Shown here one piece after another: positions 6,432 through 11,430 of a DNA stretch of 11,430 nt (positions are counted from its first letter, which is position 1; each line of letters opens with the position of its first letter). Location: assembly GCA_943329105.2 (NCBI GenBank), contig CALQCP020000050.1, forward strand, positions 1 to 11,430, written 5' to 3'. Both the position numbers and the translations under genes were made by a program. The notes below the pieces were generated by a model that saw nothing but the letters and a program-made list of their open reading frames with translations, was not told the origin of the DNA and did no database searches. Source of the DNA: Chitinophaga pinensis (GTDB lineage: Bacteria; Planctomycetota; Phycisphaerae; Phycisphaerales; SM1A02).

Positions 6432-7754
6432 CTATCGGCTGGTGTGCTCGGCGCGAAGGTCTCCAATACGCATCTTGCTAGCGGTTTCCAGTTGCGCAGC
6501 GCGCAGTGCGGTGGCGATTCGTGATCGTTCCACGCCTTCTTCGCCCGCGCAATGGGCAAACGTCGCCTTGAGGACTTGGTCGGGTCGGATGTCTTCCGGC
6601 GGCCGGGTTGGCGCATAGGCGTCACCGTCGGTGTGCAGCAGGAATCCACCCCGGACCAATTCTTCCAGCAGCTCCGAGGAAAGCCGGTCATCCATGTGAA
6701 GTTCCGCCGCAATACTGTCGCGGTTGATTGGTCGTCCTTCGCGCCATGAAGTGGATGCTTGTTCCATCACCGCCAAGACCAACATTGGATCGGCGTGTGC
6801 ATCATCGTCAGCGCCCGAGCCCGCATCCAACCCGCGCGCGCGAATCGTCTGTGCAAACGCGGCAACTTGTAGCCCGCCGAGCACCGTCACCCAGACCACC
6901 CACATCCAGAACATAAATACGGGAACAAGTCCAAGCGATCCATACAGTCTGCTCATACCGAACGCGTGTTCAAAGTACGCCGACAGCATGCCTTTCAATC
7001 CAATGATCACCACGCTGGCGCAGAAGGCACCGATGGCGGCGCATTGTGGTCGAACCCGAGCGGCCGGCACTACCAAATACACCGTCAGTAGCAGCGCCCA
7101 AAGCACTCCAACATTCCACACCGTGCCAAGCAGTGCAACGATCCAACCAATGCCAGGTGTGGTGCCCGCGCCCTTCAGTACCGCCGAAAGCAGTGGGATG
7201 GCTGCAATGAGCAGCGGGCTCGCGGTGAGTACAAACCAGTACAGCACGAACCGGCGCATCCAGGTTCGTCCTTGCCGCGCACGGAACACGCGATTGAAAC
7301 TCAGCTCAATGCTGGTCATCAACCAGATGGCGCTGAGGACGGTCACGCTGACGCCCACCCAGCCGAGTGCACTGAGGTCAATCTCCGAAGCTTGGGTGAC
7401 CAGGGTTTCTACCCAGGTTCCCAGCGCCACCGCGCCGCTTGGTGCAGCAGTGCCATCAGTCGGCGGCACGATGCGCATGTTGTCCAAGCCAAGTGAACTG
7501 ATGAAACCCGCAACGAATGGAGCAAATTGCGCGCCCATCAACGTCTTGGCAACCAACGTCACCACGATCAGAATTGGAATCAGCCCCAAGAGTGTCTTGT
7601 ATGCCAACGCAGAAGCCATGGCTGGTAAATCATCAGCCATGGAGCGGCGGTACAAGAGATGTGCCACGCGAGCCAGTCGCGTCACCATAGTGACGGCGTT
7701 GCCATCCGATATCCGTGTGCCGCGATGCGTTGCATTGGCCTGCGCGTTGGTCAT
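6432..7754 (-). CDS. YihY/BrkB-family inner membrane protein with C-terminal winged-helix-like domain
   Basis: This 440-residue protein has about six membrane helices (near 51-70, 129-146, 167-192, 204-229, 237-257 and 274-301). The family signatures are clear: DDLPAMASALAYKTLLGLIP at 41-60, the LSFNRVFRAR motif after the second helix and YGSLGLVPVFMFWMWVVW at 271-288. YihY/BrkB proteins sit in the inner membrane and were once called ribonuclease BN by mistake; their function is not settled. Residues 319-440 form a cytoplasmic tail that looks like a winged helix (INRDSIAAELHMDDRLSSEL, then LVRGGFLLHTDGDAY), a known extension in part of the family. The ATG at 7754 is favoured because TACACT lies 8 nt upstream; an internal start at 7688 is possible. 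It lies 33 nt after the secreted repeat-protein gene and 11 nt before the STAS gene. Confidence 0.9.
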   Translation of the reverse strand: MTNAQANATHRGTRISDGNAVTMVTRLARVAHLLYRRSMADDLPAMASALAYKTLLGLIPILIVVTLVAKTLMGAQFAPFVAGFISSLGLDNMRIVPPTDGTAAPSGAVALGTWVETLVTQASEIDLSALGWVGVSVTVLSAIWLMTSIELSFNRVFRARQGRTWMRRFVLYWFVLTASPLLIAAIPLLSAVLKGAGTTPGIGWIVALLGTVWNVGVLWALLLTVYLVVPAARVRPQCAAIGAFCASVVIIGLKGMLSAYFEHAFGMSRLYGSLGLVPVFMFWMWVVWVTVLGGLQVAAFAQTIRARGLDAGSGADDDAHADPMLVLAVMEQASTSWREGRPINRDSIAAELHMDDRLSSELLEELVRGGFLLHTDGDAYAPTRPPEDIRPDQVLKATFAHCAGEEGVERSRIATALRAAQLETASKMRIGDLRAEHTSR

Positions 7755-7761
7755 AACACGC

Positions 7762-7767
7762 AGTGTA
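7762..7767 (-). promoter_or_regulatory. Putative -10 element of a leaderless YihY-gene promoter (TACACT)
   Basis: On the minus strand TACACT ends 8 nt before the A of the ATG at 7754, the same hexamer and nearly the same spacing as at prfB. No Shine-Dalgarno sequence intervenes. It lies in the 33-nt gap after the repeat-protein stop, so the gene may be transcribed separately. Confidence 0.4.
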
Positions 7768-7787
7768 CGGACCGCGTTGCTGCGGGT

Positions 7788-9704
7788 TCAGCGAGTGATG
7801 AACACGCCCCACTGATTGACTCCGTCCTTTGCATCGGGCTTTCCGGTGAGGCGCTGCTCGCCGTCGGCGCCGCCAGCACTGAAGCGATTTGGCCCTTCCG
7901 TGTCGCGCAGCACGCCCAGACTGGTGCAGCGCGATGCGTCCCAGTGGTACGCGTTACTGTCTGCCGCGCCTTGGCTCGCACCGGTCGCGCGGTAATCATC
8001 GCGGCCCGCCAGATCAATCAGCATGCCGATCGCTTGTTGCGCAGCGGCTCCTTGGGAGAGGCCGTCCGCTTGATAGCGGTCATCACCAGCGCGATCCACC
8101 AGCGCCGCCACCGACATGTCCCATGCAGCGCCTTGACCGGCGGCCGTCATGCTCCAGTAGATGTCATCACCACTATGTTCTAAGAGCACTCCAAATGCTT
8201 GGTGCGCCGCAGTGCCCTGCGCGTAGCGATTTCCATAGTAGAGGTCATTGCCGCCATCATCGCGCAGGATGCCCATGGATAAGTAGTAGCCGCAGCCTTG
8301 ACCAAACTCACCCGCTTCGTAGCGATCATTCCCGGCCACATCAACCAGCGCGCCCACGCCGCCCGCGGCGCCGGCTCGGTAGCCAAATCCAACACCCTGT
8401 GAGAAGGACGCGTGCACCGTGGGGGTTTCGTACGCGCTGGCGGTTGTTCCATCGGCGCGGTATCGATCGTTGCCACTTGCGTCCAGAAGCAGCGCTGCTG
8501 ATCCCGGTCCGCCGCACCCTTGCGAGAACATTTCTGACGAGTACTGATCACTGCCGCCAAGATCGCAGACCGCACCGATGCCAGCGAACGCTGCGCCGAC
8601 GGTCCAGGTTCCGCCCACGTACGTGTCATCGCCAGCGCGATCGACCACCATGCCAACGCCGAATACCGCAGCACCGAGACCATTGTGCGGGGACTCGTAG
8701 CGATCGTTTCCAGCGTAGTCATCAATGACCGAGACGCCGCATGCGCCACCACCGGGGCCCGCAATCGGCGCGGCGCCGTCTGCTGCGCGCGTGCCTGAAT
8801 ATGAGTCGTTTCCGGCCATGTCAATCACCAACCGACTTGCTACAACGCCCACGCCCCATTCGTAGCGATCGTCGCCTGCGATATCAAATACTGCGGCAAT
8901 CTTGGTCATGTCGTAGCGATTTGCGCCGGCGCCGCCAATCACTAGCCAACCGATTTCTGGCACCAGTTGCGTGGATAAGACTGTGCCATCCACGGCACCA
9001 GCAAGTTCCGCGGGGAGCGTTTCGGTATCAAACGTCTTCCAGTCACCGCTTACTGCAAGTGCGGTGTCAAAGTGTCCGGCAGCGCGCACCAATGCAGTGC
9101 GGTCAAGGCTGGCTGATCCCTGCATAGCGCGCGACAACGCATCTGGAATTTGCGCGGCGCGTGCAGTGGTGGAGTCGGCGCTGGCAATCGCCGCGCGCGC
9201 AATGCGTTCGCGATTTCCATCACCAAGTGCACTGGTCAGCGCTTGATTGATGATCAGGTTTGATTCGTTCAGTAGAAAGTCCAGGGCAAACAGCGCGCCT
9301 TGCGGATCCACCACGGGCATGGTGCTCTGTTCTTCACCGAGTGTGCATGCAATTCCGAACGCGCGTGCTGCATACCGCGCCACTGCCCGGTATGGTCGGG
9401 CCGAACCTTCGGCAGCAGGTTGCGTGACGGCATTGGCAATTTCTGGAACCGCAAACGGCTGCACAAATCCCAGACGCACCGCTCCAACCAGTCCGCGCGA
9501 TGGAAAGAGCGTCGGCGTGGAAGAAAATAGCGCGGAAAGTCGGCGCATATCTTCAGTCCGTCCAGCGTCCGCAATCACCGCGCCCACGGCATTGCGTGCG
9601 TCGAGCGGTAGGACCAGCGCCGGAGCGCCGATACTGCCTGCGGGGCCGGTTCCAGAAGTCAGTAGCAGGAGGGCGGCGGCAAGTATCGACATGGCGCGAA
9701 CCAT
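7788..9704 (-). CDS. Secreted protein of unknown function with about 13 D-x-[AG]-G-x-D-x-Y repeats
   Basis: I do not recognise the family. The 638-residue product begins with a Sec-type signal peptide (VRAMSILAAALLLLTSG), so it is exported; there is no lipobox. Residues about 25-255 are Ala-rich and probably helical. From residue 257 to 610 there are about 13 units built on an aliphatic strand, then D-x-A-G-[ND]-D-x-Y, then in most of the later units an S/A-Q-G motif. The aromatic anchors are at residues 264, 281, 302, 336, 362, 388, 415, 462, 489, 516, 544, 571 and 608 (the last is Phe), a period of about 26-28 in most of the later units. This suggests a beta-solenoid, and the acidic turns recall the calcium-binding GGxGxD turns of RTX proteins, but there is one turn per unit and no type I secretion tail. 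The ATG at 9704 has GGAG 6 nt upstream, 25 bp head-to-head from the pseudouridine synthase start. Confidence 0.88.
   Translation of the reverse strand: MVRAMSILAAALLLLTSGTGPAGSIGAPALVLPLDARNAVGAVIADAGRTEDMRRLSALFSSTPTLFPSRGLVGAVRLGFVQPFAVPEIANAVTQPAAEGSARPYRAVARYAARAFGIACTLGEEQSTMPVVDPQGALFALDFLLNESNLIINQALTSALGDGNRERIARAAIASADSTTARAAQIPDALSRAMQGSASLDRTALVRAAGHFDTALAVSGDWKTFDTETLPAELAGAVDGTVLSTQLVPEIGWLVIGGAGANRYDMTKIAAVFDIAGDDRYEWGVGVVASRLVIDMAGNDSYSGTRAADGAAPIAGPGGGACGVSVIDDYAGNDRYESPHNGLGAAVFGVGMVVDRAGDDTYVGGTWTVGAAFAGIGAVCDLGGSDQYSSEMFSQGCGGPGSAALLLDASGNDRYRADGTTASAYETPTVHASFSQGVGFGYRAGAAGGVGALVDVAGNDRYEAGEFGQGCGYYLSMGILRDDGGNDLYYGNRYAQGTAAHQAFGVLLEHSGDDIYWSMTAAGQGAAWDMSVAALVDRAGDDRYQADGLSQGAAAQQAIGMLIDLAGRDDYRATGASQGAADSNAYHWDASRCTSLGVLRDTEGPNRFSAGGADGEQRLTGKPDAKDGVNQWGVFITR
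7875..8936 (-). repeat. Protein-level repeat array, about 13 GxDxY units
   Basis: This is the coding region for the repeats of the secreted protein (residues 257-610). Typical cores are DIAGDDRYE, DRAGDDTYV, DVAGNDRYEA, DRAGDDRYQA and DLAGRDDYRA. Q-G motifs follow in most of the later units (FSQG, FGQG, YAQG, AGQG, LSQG, ASQG). The first and last units (GGAGANRY and DTEGPNRF) have lost acidic residues and look like degenerate caps. The units are diverged at DNA level, so the array is old rather than recently amplified. Confidence 0.85.
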
Positions 9705-9717
9705 ACCCCGCTCCGGC

Positions 9718-9724
9718 TACTATG
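9718..9724. promoter_or_regulatory. Putative shared bidirectional -10 region between the repeat-protein and pseudouridine synthase genes
   Basis: The plus strand reads TACTAT (9718-9723), whose last T is 7 nt before the ATG at 9730; the minus strand over almost the same bases reads CATAGT (9719-9724), which would start transcription near 9712 and leave a short leader containing GGAG before the ATG at 9704. Each matches TATAAT at 4 of 6. No good -35 is seen on either side, and the whole intergenic gap is only 25 bp. Confidence 0.35.
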
Positions 9725-9729
9725 GCGCG

Positions 9730-11112
9730 ATGCGCCGCCTCGTATCACCGACCCACCCCTATCAAGACGACTCGCGGGGACCGCGCATTCAGAAGGTGCT
9801 CGCTGACGCGGGTATCGGCTCGCGCCGGGCGTGCGAGGAGAGCGTGGAGGAGGGGCGCGTCACGGTCAACGGTCATCGGATTGATGGTCTTCCAGCGTGG
9901 GTCGACCCAGCCAAGGATCACATTAAGTTTGATGGTCGACGCATTAAGGCGCCGGAGCGCGACATCTACGTCATGCTCTTCAAGCCCAAGGGCTATGTCA
10001 GCACCAACAGCGATCCAGAGCGGCGCCCGCTGGCGGTGGATCTTGTGCAACATCCGTCCCATGCGCGGCTCTATCCGGTGGGGCGACTGGACATCGACGG
10101 CTCTGGTCTCTTGCTCATGACCAACGACGGCGCCATTGCTAATCGGCTGACGCATCCGCGCTTTGAGATGTACAAGGGCTATGAGGTCATGGTCAGTGGA
10201 CGTGTTGAAGATTCCGACATTGCTCGGCTGGAGCGCAGCATCTTTGCGCCGGCCGTCAAGGGCCATGAGCCCGATCGCGCATCCAAATCAAAGTTGGTGA
10301 TTCTGAAGCGTGACGCGGCGCGCACGCTTCTCTATATGGAGTTGCGTGAGGATGGCAATCGCCAGGTGCGCGAGATTCTTGCCACCGTTGGACATCCAGT
10401 AAAGAAATTGCGGCGCGTGCGCATGGGACCGCTGCAGCTCAAGGGATTGCAGGCAGGCGAGTGGCGTGAACTGACGCCCAAGGAACTGGCCGTACTCAAG
10501 GAACACGCGTTCGCTACGCCGCAAGAACGCGCTGCGCGCAAGGACGCGGAGCCAGATATGGCCGTTCGCCGTGCTGAGGCTCGCGCCCGCAAGGCGCGGC
10601 CAGGTGCAGCGCGTCGACCAGAAGCAGCGCGTGCAAACCGTCGCGGCGAGGGAAGAAATCCGCCACGCAAGGAAGAAACACGTGCACGTCGCGGCGAAGG
10701 TCGCCATGCCCCGCGCAAGGATGACGAACGCGGACGCCGCAGTGAAGGTCGTGCAGCGCCGCGCGGCGAAGGCCGTTCGGCACCTCGCGGTGAAGGACGT
10801 TCAGCGCCGCGCGACGAAGGTCGTTCCGCGCCGCGTGGCGAAGGTCGTGCAGCACCTCGTGGTGAAGGTCGTGCAGCACCGCGAGGCGAAAGTCGTTCCG
10901 CTCCCCGCGGTGAAGGCCGTTCCGCTCCCCGCGACGAAGGCCGCGCCGAGCCGCGTGGCAAGGGACGCGATGGAGCGCGGGTGGAAGCTCCCGTTGGTCG
11001 TCGCGGTGACACGAAGCCATCGACTCCGCGCCGCGGACCAACCAAGCCACCGCGTCCACCCGGACCGGTGAAAGCACCACGTGCTGGCGGCGAACGAAAC
11101 TCAAGGAAGTAA
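9730..11112 (+). CDS. RluB/RsuA-family rRNA pseudouridine synthase with long basic repeat tail
   Basis: This enzyme family converts a specific uridine in rRNA to pseudouridine. An S4 RNA-binding domain comes first (RIQKVLADAGIGSRRACEES, 19-38, to about 72). The catalytic domain follows: MLFKPKGYVSTNSDP at 82-96, then the motif YPVGRLDIDGSGLLLMTNDG at 115-134 with the catalytic Asp at D121, and the conserved RQVREILATVGHPVKKLRRVRMG at 211-233. Families usually read GRLDxxTxGLLL; here G-S replaces the T-x pair. The core ends near residue 260. The remaining about 200 residues are Arg/Gly/Glu/Ala/Pro-rich and carry tandem octapeptides. Of 460 residues the tail is nearly half, and probably binds RNA non-specifically. 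The open frame continues upstream, but a start at 9730 fits the fold, avoids overlap with the divergent gene and has TACTAT 7 nt upstream; 9691 is an alternative. RluB and RsuA/RluF cannot be separated with certainty; the two-part layout suits RluB. Confidence 0.93.
   Translation: MRRLVSPTHPYQDDSRGPRIQKVLADAGIGSRRACEESVEEGRVTVNGHRIDGLPAWVDPAKDHIKFDGRRIKAPERDIYVMLFKPKGYVSTNSDPERRPLAVDLVQHPSHARLYPVGRLDIDGSGLLLMTNDGAIANRLTHPRFEMYKGYEVMVSGRVEDSDIARLERSIFAPAVKGHEPDRASKSKLVILKRDAARTLLYMELREDGNRQVREILATVGHPVKKLRRVRMGPLQLKGLQAGEWRELTPKELAVLKEHAFATPQERAARKDAEPDMAVRRAEARARKARPGAARRPEAARANRRGEGRNPPRKEETRARRGEGRHAPRKDDERGRRSEGRAAPRGEGRSAPRGEGRSAPRDEGRSAPRGEGRAAPRGEGRAAPRGESRSAPRGEGRSAPRDEGRAEPRGKGRDGARVEAPVGRRGDTKPSTPRRGPTKPPRPPGPVKAPRAGGERNSRK
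10642..10953 (+). repeat. Tandem repeats in the pseudouridine synthase tail: 16-residue x2, then 8-residue x9
   Basis: Two 16-residue units (starting RGEGRNPP and RGEGRHAP, residues 305-336) are followed by nine perfect-length octapeptides, residues 337-408, of consensus R-G-E-G-R-[SA]-A-P, with variants RSEG, RDEG, RGES and a final AEP. At DNA level this is a 24-bp tandem repeat from 10738 to 10953 with scattered third-position differences. The 16-residue units are two octads with the second diverged (RKEETRAR, RKDDERGR). Confidence 0.92.
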
Positions 11113-11116
11113 TTAC

Positions 11117-11344
11117 ATGCCTCAGTATGAATATGCCTGCGAAGAAGATGGTGAAGTGATCGTTCTCCTCCGCCCCATGCGTGATGCGGATGCGCCGGTC
11201 GAAGACCCGGCCGGTAAGGGACGTCATTTCACGCGCAAACACAGTGTGTTCGGTGTTGCCGGTTCATCGGTGGGCCAGACGCACGTACACACCGGATCAT
11301 GTTGCCCATGCGGCAAATCACAGAGTCAGTGCGGGAACGGTTGA
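11117..11344 (+). CDS. Small FmdB-like protein with an altered zinc ribbon
   Basis: This 75-residue protein begins MPQYEYACEEDGEVIVLLRPM, which matches the start of FmdB/putative regulatory proteins (MPxYEYxCxxCGxxFExxxxM). The family normally has two CxxC knuckles binding zinc. Here the first reads C-E-E-D-G, with Asp in place of the second Cys, and the second is absent (VEDPAGKG stands there). Instead the C-terminus is Cys-rich, SCCPCGKSQSQCGNG, so metal binding may have moved. The function of the family is not established. The ATG at 11117 lies 4 nt after the pseudouridine synthase stop, with AAGGAAG upstream (11103-11108 region), so the genes are likely co-transcribed. A longer in-frame start at 11081 lies inside the upstream gene and is not preferred. 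Confidence 0.7.
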   Translation: MPQYEYACEEDGEVIVLLRPMRDADAPVEDPAGKGRHFTRKHSVFGVAGSSVGQTHVHTGSCCPCGKSQSQCGNG

Positions 11345-11348
11345 ATCA

Positions 11349-11430
11349 ATGAAGTCAAGTAACTCACAGCAGAGCCAGTCGAGCGGTCTCGCCGACGGCG
11401 TCATTCTCCACGGTGTTGATTTCTCCGGAG
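11349..11430 (+). CDS. Start of an unidentified gene (partial, 3' end off window)
   Basis: An ATG at 11349, 4 nt after the FmdB-like stop, opens 27 codons to the edge: a Ser/Gln-rich start MKSSNSQQSQSSG, then LADGVILHGVDFSG. The final GVDFSG recalls the start of DUF429-type proteins (GVDFSGA), which I offer only as a weak guess. The tight spacing suggests it continues the same transcript. There is no good Shine-Dalgarno sequence. Confidence 0.5.
   Translation, partial: MKSSNSQQSQSSGLADGVILHGVDFSG

Noticed and set aside
6724..7815. Plus-strand open frame of 363 codons
   Set aside because: It is antisense to the clear YihY-family gene, Thr/Ser/Pro-rich in composition and has no domain; codon periodicity follows the minus strand.
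7875..8936. Secreted repeat protein as an RTX toxin
   Set aside because: The repeats are about 27 residues, not 9, lack the GGxGxD double-glycine core, and the protein has an N-terminal Sec signal with no type I secretion tail or adjacent transporter.
9247..9729. Upstream extension of the pseudouridine synthase frame by about 160 codons
   Set aside because: It lies antisense within the secreted repeat-protein gene, has no known domain, and the S4 domain begins properly just after the ATG at 9730.
10738..10953. Tandem 24-bp repeats as a possible CRISPR array
   Set aside because: The units are contiguous with no unique spacers, keep one reading frame and encode octapeptides inside a gene.
10332..11242. 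Long open frames on the minus strand (237 and 242 codons) across the pseudouridine synthase tail
   Set aside because: They are by-products of the GC-rich 24-bp repeats, which leave all frames open. Their products are Arg/Pro/Ser or His/Leu/Arg-rich with no recognisable domain, and the plus-strand gene is certain.

Overview
This is a gene-dense window of moderately high GC, apparently ordinary bacterial chromosome: there is no transposase, integrase, phage gene, CRISPR array, tRNA or rRNA that I can see. Lineage cannot be fixed from the sequence alone. A Gram-negative-type cell with a respiratory complex I is indicated by nuoB, a lipoprotein and a Sec-secreted repeat protein. The mix of odd hypothetical proteins would suit a Planctomycetota/Phycisphaerae-like genome, but that is a guess.

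Layout. Minus strand, 2792 to 1: prfB (release factor 2, needing a +1 programmed frameshift at a UAA instead of the usual UGA) is followed, with an ATGA overlap, by a membrane sensor-like protein whose cytoplasmic end is a DUF3293-type domain; that gene runs off the left edge. Plus strand, 2849 to 5053: a class I PLP aminotransferase, a coupled PQ-loop/SemiSWEET-like membrane protein, and an ECF-like sigma factor. Minus strand, 9704 to 5034: a secreted protein with about 13 D-x-[AG]-G-x-D-x-Y repeats, a YihY/BrkB-family membrane protein, a STAS-domain protein, a small putative lipoprotein and nuoB. NuoB and the sigma-like gene converge and overlap by 20 nt. Plus strand, 9730 to the right edge: an RluB/RsuA-family pseudouridine synthase with a long basic repeat tail, a small FmdB-like protein and the start of another gene.

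How they work together: prfB, the pseudouridine synthase and FmdB are translation-associated or housekeeping genes, and nuoB belongs to complex I. The rest look like neighbours sharing transcripts rather than one pathway; I see no defence or biosynthetic island.

A recurrent feature is the way genes start. Several first-in-transcript genes (prfB, the YihY gene, the pseudouridine synthase, perhaps the STAS gene) lack a Shine-Dalgarno sequence and carry a TANNNT -10-like hexamer about 7-9 nt before the ATG, suggesting leaderless mRNAs. Several internal genes (the DUF3293 gene, the SemiSWEET-like gene, fmdB) instead have clear Shine-Dalgarno sequences. The points most worth following up are the prfB frameshift variant, the sensor-DUF3293 fusion coupled to it, and the GxDxY repeat protein.
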